NCBI GenBank assembly: GCA_963678255.2
Contig: CAXXTW010000001.1
Coordinates: 310,001 to 374,000 of the forward strand
Direction: 5' to 3'
DNA: 64,000 nucleotides
Source of the DNA: G963678255 sp963678255
GTDB taxonomy: Bacteria > Cloacimonadota > Cloacimonadia > Cloacimonadales > WRIO01
Positions 37,278 to 45,642 of this stretch are shown one piece after another. The translations under genes and the position numbers were made by a program. Position 1 is the stretch's first letter; each line of letters opens with the position of its first letter. The notes below the pieces were generated by a model. That model made no database searches. It was not told the origin of the DNA and worked only from the letters and a program-made list of their open reading frames with translations.

Positions 37278-37292
37278 CCTAATAATAAATAA
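35967..37292 (+). CDS. IS4-family DDE transposase
   Basis: A 441-residue transposase. The DDE residues are suggested by LIIIDESNIVKP, YVFDRGYDDKK and the Y-(2)-R-(3)-E-(6)-K signature YSKRWKIEEQFRQIKQ. ATG 35967 has GAGG at good spacing; an upstream in-frame ATG at 35928 lacks a ribosome-binding site. The frame is intact, so the element could be active. It is flanked by a ZIP transporter gene and a small unknown gene. Confidence 0.9.
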   Translation: MQINETADKIQDKFENFLNKYSEILSKPYFKCFKETLIGLLSASNPIVRQIVQYILGTACLKKKQERIGYHLDNAKLFEELNQAHFISETKKITEESLIIIDESNIVKPCAKKMEHLKKVRDGSTGEYQNGYYSFNATVVNTANAGSVSISPLYSYVYSNSIENETKNERLSIFLVESTIFSCNKGIYVFDRGYDDKKLMSQLVEQENGFVIRAVGNRDLIVDNEKRKFKDVVNEMELKHQHQCPYKKKTFNYGAKKVRINTDPHPTKNPNTIEVWLIKVRYDKKGGFFYFFASFKNNLFSEKQIGQKVLEIYSKRWKIEEQFRQIKQQLNLEKIQLLKYQRIQTLNLWMNILVNFIYSCKKFFIKADMPYSKYLMDHNKDYTMINGFAYYRITSLIQRIFLSIQRRKTKQYNTNEENVKIIGKLRWSHTVLNFSGYPNNK

Positions 37293-37308
37293 AAAAAAAT
37301 AAAAACAG

Positions 37309-37337
37309 TTGACACAAAATGACATCTTGATTATCAT
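37309..37337 (+). promoter_or_regulatory. Promoter of small ORF 37370
   Basis: TTGACA (37309-37314), 17-nt spacer, TATCAT (37332-37337), about 30 nt upstream of the start codon. Confidence 0.6.
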
Positions 37338-37369
37338 TTTATCAAGAAAATCATAATTATGAGGTTATT

Positions 37370-37603
37370 ATGCGAGTAATTATGGATTGGGAAAAAACGA
37401 AATATCCAAAAGGTGGGAAAAAAGATGGAATAGTTTATTGCTACCATTCCTATGGAAACGCCTGTGTGGGTAGAAAGTATTACAAAGTCCCTTTAATGAA
37501 GCAAAATTCCAATATCATCTCGATAGAAAAGATCACACTAGAAATCTGGAAAGCCCTCCCTATTCGTTTTAAACATGACTTAAAAGTAAATATTCAGTTA
37601 TAG
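37370..37603 (+). CDS. Small hypothetical protein
   Basis: 77 residues, basic (MRVIMDWEKTKYPKGGKK at the start), with no membrane segment and no recognised family. A good promoter and GAGG at normal spacing support expression. It lies between the IS and a REP hairpin/group II intron cluster, so it may be an accessory or mobile-element cargo gene. Confidence 0.5.
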   Translation: MRVIMDWEKTKYPKGGKKDGIVYCYHSYGNACVGRKYYKVPLMKQNSNIISIEKITLEIWKALPIRFKHDLKVNIQL

Positions 37604-37717
37604 GGGCATTAGCCCTGTAATCTTCGTAGCAATAACGTAATTATCAGATATTCTATTAAGCAGGATTCGATTAATTTATTTGTACTAGGATTGTATAATA
37701 TATTCAATATTCCATTT

Positions 37718-37743
37718 GGGCAGACACACAGGTCTGCCCCTAC
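37718..37743 (+). repeat. REP-like hairpin
   Basis: GGGCAGAC and GTCTGCCC flank a short ACACAG loop and are followed by CTAC. It is the same family as the hairpins at 39701, 51556 and 51860 (GGGC...GCCCCTAC). The rest of 37604-37804 has no gene. Confidence 0.7.
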
Positions 37744-37766
37744 ATTTACAAAAAACAATTACGGCT

Positions 37767-37799
37767 GATTATTAAAACCTTGAATACCATTGATAAATG
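37767..37799 (+). repeat. 33-bp direct repeat, left copy
   Basis: GATTATTAAAAC, three variable bases, then GAATACCATTGATAAATG. It matches 39743-39775 at 30 of 33 positions. In one frame it encodes IIKTLNTIDKC; the right copy lies at the start of the beta-helix gene. Confidence 0.75.
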
Positions 37800-37804
37800 C
37801 TTTG

Positions 37805-39697
37805 ATAGGGGTAGGGGCGCTACCATTACTGACGCCCCTCCCTCCGAACCGTGCATGCGGTTCTCCCGCACACGGCTCTCCAGATAATGTTTTACTCTTA
37901 ATGTAGAGATTGACATAATTCATGATGGGCTTTGGTTAAAGAGAAAAACCCAGCATCTTCAAAGATCTTATTGGGATACCTGAGATTATCTTTCATTGTT
38001 GAGATACCTCTTCGCTTTCCATACCTCTTTAGAATACTTCGTAATCTGCGTCTTGTCCAGCCATCAATATTAGGAAAGGTGGTTTTGTAGCTATGCTTAT
38101 AATATTCAAACCACCCACGCATAATTGGGGTGATTTTCTTTATTATTTGCGCTAAACTGATACTGTTTGTTCTTCTCGTGTGTTTCCTGATGCTGTCTCT
38201 GTACTTCTTGATGCTTTTGTCTTTAGGATATTTCTTTCCTTTGAAAAATCTATAGCCTAAAAATTCAATTGGATCAACTTCAGCATCTAATATCTTAGTC
38301 TTTTCCGGATGTAATATTAATCCATTCTTAATCGTCCACTCTGTGATTATTTCTAGTGCTTTCAAGGATGCTTCTCGAGTTTTGCAGATCACAATAAAGT
38401 CATCTGCATATCGGATCATGTTATATCCTTTGTTAGCCATCAGGTTATCAAGCGGATCAAGATAAATATTTGCCAAAAGTGGACTTAAAACAGCGCCTTG
38501 AGGTGTTCCTGTCTCTGGTGTCCATGTTTTGACGCCATCGAAAATACTCTGATTTAGATACATTTCAATCCATTTGAGCACTCTACCGTCTGCGATCTTC
38601 ATTTGAACTAAAGACATAAGTCTGTCTTTGGGAATCGTATCAAAATATCCTTTAAGATCGGCATCAACTACATATTGATATCCTTCTTTAAGGTATTTGT
38701 CCAATACCCTAAGCGCATCTTTACAACCTCTACCGGGTCTAAATCCATAGCTGTGGTCTGCGAAGTCTTTCTCAAAAATCGGTTCAATAGCATTTCTAAT
38801 TGCTGTCTGAACGATTCGATCAATAACTGTTGGTATTCCCAGTGGTCTCTTTTCTTTACTTCCAGGCTTATCAATCATGACTCTTTTGACTGCTTGCGCT
38901 CGATAGCTATCACTCCGAAGTTTCTCTGCTAGCTTGAGTATGTTTGATTCTGCATGTCGTCTGAATTTCTCTATGCTTATATTGTCAATGCCCATACCCC
39001 CTTTATTTGCTTTGACTTTTAGCCATGCACTAAAAAGGTTAGCACTGTCAAAAATTTTGTCACAGAGACTGAACCACTTACCGCCTTTGACTCCCCTTTC
39101 GAGAGCTGTCAACATCTTGTCTGTCCATATAGATGATTCCACCCATTGCCATCTCTGTCTAATCTCTGATGTCTCGGTTTCTTGCCCTTGTTTAGCCTTT
39201 TCTGGCACTATCGAACAGTTGTCTTTCATCTTTACTTCCTTTCAAAATTTCATTATCCTGTTCCCCTTCGTTACGATTTGGTTATGTTGTCCAAATCATC
39301 GATCACTACTATGAGAACTCTGACTCCTGATAACATCTCTTCCTATTATCAGGTCTCTTAGCTTACTGATAAATACCTTCTGACCATTCCATCTCCAACC
39401 ACATGTAATGTCCTGACATAGCTTACATCTTTAACATCATACAGCTCATCAGGTGTATTAGGCGATTGCTCAGATTCCACTCCTGCTTCTTTCCTAATCA
39501 TCAATCTTCGCCCTACCCTAGGAGGCTCGACACAATTACCCGCCGAATCGAGTTCGCAATCGCTACGGACTGACCTTTCACCTCCAGTTGCTCTCCACCT
39601 CATCTCACGATGACGCAGTTACTTTCAGTTACAGAACCTTGATGCGAGTTCTGGATGGGACTTGCACCCATCTGATATTTATCCATCACTAACGCAC
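37805..39697 (-). ncRNA. Group II (IIC-like) intron RNA
   Basis: On the minus strand the intron begins GTGCG at 39697, followed by the typical 5' segment ATGGGTGCAAGTCCCAT. It ends after a domain V hairpin (33 nt at 37846-37878, starting GAGCCG and ending CGGTTC with a GAGA-type loop) and a short domain VI near 37805-37840. The 3' border is approximate. It encodes an RT without an endonuclease domain and sits 2-3 nt past a stable hairpin, as expected for class C introns that home to terminator-like stem-loops. Confidence 0.85.
37898..39229 (-). CDS. ltrA: Group II intron reverse transcriptase/maturase
   Basis: A 443-residue intron-encoded protein that splices and mobilises its host intron. 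RT blocks include KRPLGIPTVIDRIVQ, HSYGFRPGRGCKDAL, the catalytic YADD at 274-277 (MIRYADDFIVI) and GTPQGAVLSPLLANI. The X/maturase domain follows (IMRGWFEYYKHSYKTTF, WTRRRLRSILKRYGKR). No HNH endonuclease domain is present. AAGGAAG precedes the ATG. The reading frame is intact. Confidence 0.96.
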   Translation of the reverse strand: MKDNCSIVPEKAKQGQETETSEIRQRWQWVESSIWTDKMLTALERGVKGGKWFSLCDKIFDSANLFSAWLKVKANKGGMGIDNISIEKFRRHAESNILKLAEKLRSDSYRAQAVKRVMIDKPGSKEKRPLGIPTVIDRIVQTAIRNAIEPIFEKDFADHSYGFRPGRGCKDALRVLDKYLKEGYQYVVDADLKGYFDTIPKDRLMSLVQMKIADGRVLKWIEMYLNQSIFDGVKTWTPETGTPQGAVLSPLLANIYLDPLDNLMANKGYNMIRYADDFIVICKTREASLKALEIITEWTIKNGLILHPEKTKILDAEVDPIEFLGYRFFKGKKYPKDKSIKKYRDSIRKHTRRTNSISLAQIIKKITPIMRGWFEYYKHSYKTTFPNIDGWTRRRLRSILKRYGKRRGISTMKDNLRYPNKIFEDAGFFSLTKAHHELCQSLH

Positions 39698-39700
39698 TAG

Positions 39701-39722
39701 GGGCGAACCTGTGTGTTCGCCC
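39701..39722 (-). repeat. REP-like hairpin forming the intron 5' exon
   Basis: GGGCGAAC and GTTCGCCC flank CTGTGT. It is inverted relative to the copy at 37718. Read on the minus strand, the hairpin is followed by CTA and then the intron 5' end, so it served as the intron target. Confidence 0.7.
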
Positions 39723-39725
39723 TGA

Positions 39726-41357
39726 ATGTTTAAACAACAAATGATTATTAAAACAACGAATACCATTGATAAATGTAAGCTTGTTAAGGAAAATGGTGGA
39801 CTTAGCATCAACAATTCAACTTTTACCGATTCAGGAATTGAATGTACTAATGCTAACCTAATAATAAGTAACTGTCAGGTACAGAATGGTGTGTACTGCT
39901 ATAATAACGATGTCGTTGATGTATCTGGGTCATCATTTACAGGTGCTGGAAACGGAATTATATTGAACAGTTGCCATAATTATTCGTTAATGGACAACCA
40001 AATAACTGGCATGTCTGGAAAAGGTATTGGAATATACGAGACTAATGGAACTTATAATACGATCGAAAAGTGCACGGTATCTCAAAACAGTGGAGACGGG
40101 ATTACCTTCTATCATTCTAATGGAAACGTGATAGGATGCACAATCGTTGGTAATAATAAAGGGGTTGTCATACTCCAGAATAGTGTTGTGGCAATAAATA
40201 AAGAACCTGGAACAAATCCCAACGCACATGATTCATATATAGCAAACAATACCTGGCAGGAAATCCTATTTGTTAATAACTGTGATTTAATGATGGATGG
40301 AGGTAAGAATCAAGTAATAGATAATAATTACGATCACAATATCAACACTTTTGATAAATATTTGATTCAATGCCCCAATCTGAACCATTCTGTGAACTTG
40401 CGTGAAAACTATTGGGGCTATCATGATGGCTCAGTAAACGAACATCCAATTATGCCTCCTGCAGACCGGTTTTATCCAACTGATATTTATAACGCTTATG
40501 TTCTTGACCCAGTCTGGAGCCCGGGTTTACCAAATATCATCACAAATGAGAACGATGAGTTAATGTACCATGAGGCAATAGACCTGGCTGTTGAGAACGA
40601 TGTTAGTGGATCCATATATCTATTTAAATCAATTATCAGTGAATATCCAGAAAGCCATTTAGTCGAAGCATGCGCTAAGAACCTATATGCCCTTGAACAA
40701 GATAAAGGGGCTTTAAAGGACTACTATCATACGGAGCCTAATTTACATTGGAATAGTGATATCGGTAAACTGGCAGATTATCTGGAGAAATATTGCGACA
40801 TCAAAATTGGTAATTACCAAGAAGCCATTTACTTCTTTGAGAAAATTATATCTAATCCTCCGAGTGAATTGGATTCGTTAATGGCAATCATTGATCTGGG
40901 ATACACATATTGTATGATGCAGGAGAATCCTCCTAAATCAGCTATTATGTGCATGTATCCGAAACTAAAGCCAACATCGAAGAAATCATTTGAATTAAGC
41001 AGGGATACAATCATCTCTTGCTTATATACTCAGACAGGGGGAGAAGTACCGTCGAATAATGGTTCTGAGACTCAGATAGCCATACCGATATTAAACAAAT
41101 GTTACCCCAATCCGTTTAATCCTTCAACAACAATTTCTTTTATATTACCGAAAGAAATGCCCTGTAACCTGACCATTTACAATGTAAAGGGTCAAAAAAT
41201 AAAGACTATCGTAAACGAAACAAAAGCAGCAGGTAACTATAACGTTGTTTGGGACGGAAAAGATAATAAAGGCACATCTGTTGCTTCAGGTGTGTACTTC
41301 TACAAATTATCAACACCTACATTCTCCAGTACTAATAAAATGATGATGTTGAAATAG
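39726..41357 (+). CDS. Beta-helix surface protein with sorting domain, 5'-truncated
   Basis: Visible residues ~15-190 form right-handed beta-helix coils (SGIECTNANLIISNCQV, NGIILNSCHNYSLMDNQITG, GDGITFYHSNGNVIGCTIVGNN), then a helical, TPR-like region (~280-430; YHEAIDLAVENDVSGSIYLF). The protein ends in the sorting domain (YPNPFNPSTTISF, ending KMMMLK). No signal peptide remains. The frame opens right beside a REP hairpin and intron, and its first codons fall in a direct repeat also present on the intron's far side. The gene has therefore probably lost its 5' end and may be a pseudogene. Confidence 0.75.
   Translation: MFKQQMIIKTTNTIDKCKLVKENGGLSINNSTFTDSGIECTNANLIISNCQVQNGVYCYNNDVVDVSGSSFTGAGNGIILNSCHNYSLMDNQITGMSGKGIGIYETNGTYNTIEKCTVSQNSGDGITFYHSNGNVIGCTIVGNNKGVVILQNSVVAINKEPGTNPNAHDSYIANNTWQEILFVNNCDLMMDGGKNQVIDNNYDHNINTFDKYLIQCPNLNHSVNLRENYWGYHDGSVNEHPIMPPADRFYPTDIYNAYVLDPVWSPGLPNIITNENDELMYHEAIDLAVENDVSGSIYLFKSIISEYPESHLVEACAKNLYALEQDKGALKDYYHTEPNLHWNSDIGKLADYLEKYCDIKIGNYQEAIYFFEKIISNPPSELDSLMAIIDLGYTYCMMQENPPKSAIMCMYPKLKPTSKKSFELSRDTIISCLYTQTGGEVPSNNGSETQIAIPILNKCYPNPFNPSTTISFILPKEMPCNLTIYNVKGQKIKTIVNETKAAGNYNVVWDGKDNKGTSVASGVYFYKLSTPTFSSTNKMMMLK
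39743..39775 (+). repeat. 33-bp direct repeat, right copy
   Basis: Partner of 37767-37799 (30 of 33 identical). It lies inside the first codons of the truncated beta-helix gene (IIKTTNTIDKC). Confidence 0.75.
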
Positions 41358-41400
41358 AGGCATATAATGAAAAGAATAGTATATAAAAATAGGAGAAAAT

Positions 41401-41880
41401 ATGAAAACTAATATAATGTTAATATTACTTGTGCTGATCGTATTGCTGACTGGATGTAACTTATTTTCAGTACCTGATAAAGAAAAGTCAGGGCTCTCAC
41501 AATTTTTTATTACTGACTCCACTGGCACAGAACGTTATACTTTTCACGTTAATGAACCGATATTCGTTCACTATAAGATAATTAATAATACTAATCACGA
41601 TATATTCTATAAAAAAATTCCATATATGGGAGATAATGCACTATTCATGTATGAAATATGGACTTCCGAAACTGAATCATACACCTCGATAGGATATCCT
41701 CCAAATCATTTACAAGATACCTTTTTGCCTAAACATGAGTCTCGGGAACAGGTTTATAAAATTGAAGGCTTAAAGGCAAATGAGTATAGGATTAAGTTAG
41801 AATTACTCATTTTTTTTATACATTTAAACGATTTTGATAGAAATTATAAATCTGAACTTCCTATAAAGGTAGAGGAGTAA
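41401..41880 (+). CDS. Lipoprotein with BsuPI-like beta-sandwich domain
   Basis: A 159-residue protein with a lipoprotein signal peptide and lipobox (LLTGC, Cys20). The mature part resembles a BsuPI/intracellular proteinase inhibitor type beta-sandwich (FHVNEPIFVHYKIINNTNHDIFY ... in part), usually a binding rather than catalytic module. AGGAG precedes the ATG. It lies 43 nt after the beta-helix gene and 2 nt before a truncated peptidase gene, so the three may be one unit. It could be an inhibitor or chaperone of the neighbouring cysteine peptidase, but this is speculative. Confidence 0.65.
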   Translation: MKTNIMLILLVLIVLLTGCNLFSVPDKEKSGLSQFFITDSTGTERYTFHVNEPIFVHYKIINNTNHDIFYKKIPYMGDNALFMYEIWTSETESYTSIGYPPNHLQDTFLPKHESREQVYKIEGLKANEYRIKLELLIFFIHLNDFDRNYKSELPIKVEE

Positions 41881-41882
41881 AA

Positions 41883-42473
41883 ATGAAATCACCAAAAATA
41901 TTACTACTTATAGCCTTATTTGTTGGCATTTACGCAATTGGCTATTCTGAAACTATTAATATTAACTGCAAACCCATTCCCGGGGCTTATTACCCCATAG
42001 CAGAATTTGATTCTAATTCCAGAGATTGCCATTTGCTGTCTGTTCCAGGGTATACATGGTCATATGGTTGCGGTGCAATGGTTATGGCTTATTACGACAG
42101 ACTACCTAATACCTTATATCCCAATATCTACACTGGTTCTACAAACAATGGCGTTATGCCTGCATATAATGGTTGCTGGGGTCCAGGAAATCCTGGCTCA
42201 CAATCAGAAAATCCTCTATGTGCTTCACACAATGGAATCGATGGATATATTGGAAGGGGGCATATAGATGATTATTGGACTGATGAGATTAACGGTTCTC
42301 ATCCAAATCCTGACCCAGATCCCTATATTTTAAATAATTGGACACCTCATACTTCTAATTGTGTAGCAGACTTTATGGGAACAAGTCGAAGCACAGATAA
42401 CCAGATAGATGGTGGAACAAGGTGTCATTTTAATGCTAATGGCTCAGCTTTGTATTTGTCAATTGAAAACTGA
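41883..42473 (+). pseudogene. C39-like cysteine peptidase, truncated
   Basis: 196 residues: a signal peptide (MKSPKILLLIALFVGIYAIGYS), then a C39-like papain fold with the catalytic Cys region YTWSYGCGAMVMAYYDR and the downstream family block CVADFMGTSRSTDNQIDGGT. Translation stops right after FNANGSALYLSIEN, before the part that should carry the catalytic His and Asp. The following ~150 bp resembles no peptidase in any frame, so the 3' half was lost or replaced. Probably inactive. Confidence 0.65.
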
Positions 42474-43053
42474 ACAAAATTCCAGTTTAAAACTGTACAG
42501 TTTAAACTTGCAATTTAATACCATTAAGCCAATCTCTAGTTTCCTTGCGACTGAACGCATTTTTTTCATGGGCGATTGTACCATTTGTACTTGGATAATT
42601 ACTTGTGATAGATGGAAGGATTCTATATTTAAATAGATAAAACACGTTGTTTGGAAAATGGTATCAAATGACTAGTTGTGCAAACTTCCTATTTGCAAAT
42701 TCCTGCAAGCTGGAAGCTCGCAGAACGAGTTATCTTTCTCCCCAAAGGGGCTGGATGAGAAAGAGACAAGAATTTCGAGTCAGAGCCGAACTCGCTCCAA
42801 AAGGGGTTAACACCTCGATTTTAAAAATTATAATATCGTTAGCATTTTGAATTCATTACACCTCAGAAATAGGAGAAGATTTGATGAAATTGTTTCATTG
42901 TTAGTAAAGTTTTTGCTGAATTTGCCAAGAAAACGTCGATATGGAGCCTATCGATTCACTTTTCCAGCCTATAAGTACCAGAGTCGCTTAATGGAATCTT
43001 ATATAATTTGGACAGTCTCCTGGGGTATGCTAAAAAGTTAAGATAAAATTTTC
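42474..43053. other. Non-coding remnant region with degenerate repeats
   Basis: No convincing gene. At 42690-42820 there are short repeat-like hairpin segments (GCTGGAAGCTCGCAGAACGAG in part; GAACTCGCTCC) resembling dispersed intergenic repeats, with a similar flavour to 51415-51450. One 64-codon frame (42847-43041) has a TTG start and no supporting motif. Confidence 0.4.
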
Positions 43054-43081
43054 TTGACAATCTAATGAAATCAGATATATT
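43054..43081 (+). promoter_or_regulatory. Sigma-70 promoter of the ABC substrate-binding gene
   Basis: TTGACA (43054-43059), 16-nt spacer, TATATT (43076-43081). The predicted transcript would begin about 18 nt before a strong hairpin. Confidence 0.65.
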
Positions 43082-43105
43082 TGAAAAATCAGTTAAGCAA
43101 TAGGC

Positions 43106-43149
43106 AAAAATAGCCACCCTGACTGCAAGAAGTCATGGTGGCTATTTTT
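43106..43149. terminator. Terminator-like hairpin in the ABC operon leader
   Basis: AAAAATAGCCACC pairs with GGTGGCTATTTTT, with an inner TGACT/AGTCA helix and a GCAAGA loop. It is a near-perfect long hairpin with A and T runs. It lies between the promoter at 43054 and the ribosome-binding site at 43160, so it would attenuate the operon unless it belongs to an upstream unit. Confidence 0.75.
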
Positions 43150-43168
43150 GTATTATATAGGGGGAGAA

Positions 43169-44077
43169 TTGAGAGGAAAAGAAAAATATCTGTTACTTTT
43201 ATTAGTTTTACTAATAACAATTTTATCTTGTAGTAAGGGTTCGGATAAATTGAGAATAGGATTAATAAAACCATCAATAGATCATTTACCATTAAGTTAT
43301 GCATTGGACAATCATTTATTAAATCCTAAATTATTTGAAGTCATCTATTTCACATCTGGATGGGAAACACAAGAAGCAATTATCAGCAAAAAAATTGATC
43401 TAGCCATTATACCCTTTACTTATATTTGGACAGCTCGTTCAAAAGGTTATCCTATCCAATGTATTTCATTTTTTGAACGAGAAACTGATGGCATAGTTGT
43501 GAACAAAGATATTAAACAAATTTCTGATCTAAACAATAAAAAGATTGGGGTGTTAAAAGCATCAACTATAGATGTTTTTCTCAAAGATTTTTGCAGAAAG
43601 AATCAGGTTACTTATACTCCTGTTTATTTTAGAACACCTTCTGAAATGGTTGCTGCCTTAAAATCAAATGAAGTATCTGCTATAGTAAGCTATGTGCCTG
43701 TTATCCAAAAAATTGGCGATGATTATTCAACATTACATTGGTTTTCAGAAGACTATCCTCAACACCCATGTTGTGATATTGCTCTCGTGGAAGGACTATC
43801 TCTTCAAAAAAAGAAAAACGTCAGAAAATTAATATCGATAATAGACAATATCAGTAGAAGATGGAATATTTCACCAGAAATAAGAACTTATGCTCAGGAA
43901 AAATATCAGTTAAGTGAAAAACAAGTAAATGAAGCTTTTGAACATTCAAAATTTATCTTTGGATTGGATAATGAAGGGATTAATTTTGAAATGGAAACAA
44001 TGAAAACTTTTAAAGAGATGGGATATATTGAACAAATCCCTTCAAAAGAAAAGATCTTTAATAAAGATTTCTTATAA
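43169..44077 (+). CDS. ABC transporter substrate-binding lipoprotein (SsuA/NMT1-like)
   Basis: About 302 residues, starting at TTG 43169 after GGGGGAG; no ATG or GTG occurs in the early frame. It has a lipoprotein signal (LLITILSC) and the type II binding-protein fold of the nitrate/sulfonate/taurine/thiamine-precursor family (DKLRIGLIKPSIDHLPLSYA; KKIDLAIIPFTYIW; NNKKIGVLKASTIDVFL). It delivers a small organic ligand to the adjacent permease. The ligand cannot be deduced from sequence. Confidence 0.85.
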   Translation: MRGKEKYLLLLLVLLITILSCSKGSDKLRIGLIKPSIDHLPLSYALDNHLLNPKLFEVIYFTSGWETQEAIISKKIDLAIIPFTYIWTARSKGYPIQCISFFERETDGIVVNKDIKQISDLNNKKIGVLKASTIDVFLKDFCRKNQVTYTPVYFRTPSEMVAALKSNEVSAIVSYVPVIQKIGDDYSTLHWFSEDYPQHPCCDIALVEGLSLQKKKNVRKLISIIDNISRRWNISPEIRTYAQEKYQLSEKQVNEAFEHSKFIFGLDNEGINFEMETMKTFKEMGYIEQIPSKEKIFNKDFL

Positions 44078-44685
44078 TGATCAACACCATCTTTTTTGAT
44101 AGTCTGATAACGACTTCTAGAGTTCTGTTTTGGTCTTTATTAGCCTGGATATTGGGAATCATGTTCGGAATATTATTTAGAAATCATCAATTATTATATA
44201 GAATAGGAATTTATCCCATAAATTTTATTAAGCAGATATCACCGTTTGCCTGGCTGCCTTTAGCAATAATATTGTTTGGGTTGGGGGAGTGGTCAGTAGG
44301 ATTTGTCTTACTGATATCAATGATCTTTCCAAGTATGATCATGACAGTTGAATTATTCAGACATCTGCCACAATCTATCTTGGAAGAAGCTAAATCAGCA
44401 GGAGCTCATGGCTGGTATCTGCTTTTTCATATAGAATTACCTTTATCTATGAAAGGATTAATTACTCATTACAGATTACTCTGGTCAATAGGGTGGAACA
44501 CTGTCATAGCAGCAGAAATGTTAGGAGTATCTCAAGGGCTTGGTTATAGAATACTAGACTTTCGTTACCTTCTTGCCTATCGTTCTATGATAATTTATAT
44601 TATTATTATTGGTATGATAGGCATTATCAGCGATAAAATCATAAAATCAGTGGCAAGAAAATATTTTAGTTATGAAATTGTCTAA
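44077..44685 (+). CDS. ABC transporter permease (SsuC/TauC-like)
   Basis: 202 residues with about five or six membrane helices and the EAA loop (EEAKSAGAHGWYLLFHIELPLSMKG in part) that contacts the ATPase; IGWNTVIAAEML is typical of the family. Its ATG overlaps the binding-protein stop (TAATG). No ATPase gene follows: the next gene is convergent. A genome-encoded shared ATPase is required. Confidence 0.88.
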   Translation: MINTIFFDSLITTSRVLFWSLLAWILGIMFGILFRNHQLLYRIGIYPINFIKQISPFAWLPLAIILFGLGEWSVGFVLLISMIFPSMIMTVELFRHLPQSILEEAKSAGAHGWYLLFHIELPLSMKGLITHYRLLWSIGWNTVIAAEMLGVSQGLGYRILDFRYLLAYRSMIIYIIIIGMIGIISDKIIKSVARKYFSYEIV

Positions 44686-44702
44686 TCCACTAATGTTGTA
44701 AT

Positions 44703-45641
44703 TCATTTTATTGATGCTTTAATTTTATCAATTAAATAACGATTCCAAATTGGGTTTTCTTCTGGTAAATCCAATAAACAGAGTAAATTTACTAAATCCA
44801 TCAAACGTGCTTTCTCTTTCCAATTATCTTTTAAGGGAAATAATGAGACATTATTATAGGATTCTAAGAATATTCTTTCTGTTTTACGAGGAAAGAATTC
44901 ATCATTTCTATAAAACTGACCCAAATCAAAATAAACTGGAGCAGATAAAGCACCTTCCCAATCCATAATACCTGTAATTTTGTCATTTAGAACCATTATA
45001 TTATTAGGTCTGAAATCACCATGTGACAAGACAAATTGCTGAGTCATTTCTTTAAGCAATTCAGCATTATTTTTAACATGTTTTGATACAGCATCTTTTA
45101 ATTCTTTACCTAAACGTTCACCTGCTTTCAAATCAAGAAAATGATCATACCAAGTAAGAATTGGAGGTAACAGACTATTTAATTCCATATCAGGAGATAG
45201 AAAACCTTCCCTATCATAGATGGTTCGATGGATTAATGCCAGTTTTTCAGCAATTTCAGCTATCAAAGTACTATTGAATTCATGGGTTTGTTCAATTGAT
45301 TCACTTAATCTCACACCTTCAATAAATTCAACAATCTGATAGGGTTTATCAATAATATTACAAGTATCATTCACTAAATACACTTCAGGTATTGGAATCA
45401 AATCTTTTAAGTATTGATAAATTACTAACTCTTTGAAGCAGGTTTTGTCTTTTACTGGCATAATTCGAATCAAGAGTATTTCTTTTGTTCCTTTGAAATG
45501 TAATTTATAATTAGAAGTGCTTTTCCCTCTAGGCATAAACTCTACAGATTCCACTTCCATTGAGCTGTCAAATTCACTAATGAGTTTATTTGCAAGAGGA
45601 ACATCAAGTCCTGTCACTTTATATTTTCTTTCAGAACACAT
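44703..45641 (-). CDS. APH/choline-kinase family phosphotransferase
   Basis: 312 residues with the aminoglycoside-phosphotransferase fold: catalytic loop SHGDFRPNNIMV and metal-binding ITGIMDWEGA. Such kinases phosphorylate small hydroxylated substrates (aminoglycosides, choline, homoserine, fructosamine). The substrate here is unknown, and resistance should not be assumed. It starts 1 nt after the esterase gene's stop, so the two are one operon. Confidence 0.82.
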   Translation of the reverse strand: MCSERKYKVTGLDVPLANKLISEFDSSMEVESVEFMPRGKSTSNYKLHFKGTKEILLIRIMPVKDKTCFKELVIYQYLKDLIPIPEVYLVNDTCNIIDKPYQIVEFIEGVRLSESIEQTHEFNSTLIAEIAEKLALIHRTIYDREGFLSPDMELNSLLPPILTWYDHFLDLKAGERLGKELKDAVSKHVKNNAELLKEMTQQFVLSHGDFRPNNIMVLNDKITGIMDWEGALSAPVYFDLGQFYRNDEFFPRKTERIFLESYNNVSLFPLKDNWKEKARLMDLVNLLCLLDLPEENPIWNRYLIDKIKASIK

Positions 45642-45642
45642 A

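Noticed and set aside
38934..39314. 126-codon plus-strand frame inside the group II intron
   Set aside because: It is antisense to the reverse transcriptase gene and intron 5' structure and has no coding character of its own.
42647..43041. Two short frames of 67 and 64 codons
   Set aside because: The first reads through repeat-like hairpin sequence (KLEARRT type translation) and the second has only a TTG start; neither has supporting signals.
43082..43160. TPP riboswitch before the NMT1-like binding protein
   Set aside because: The leader is too short and lacks the CTGAGA and ACCTGA cores.
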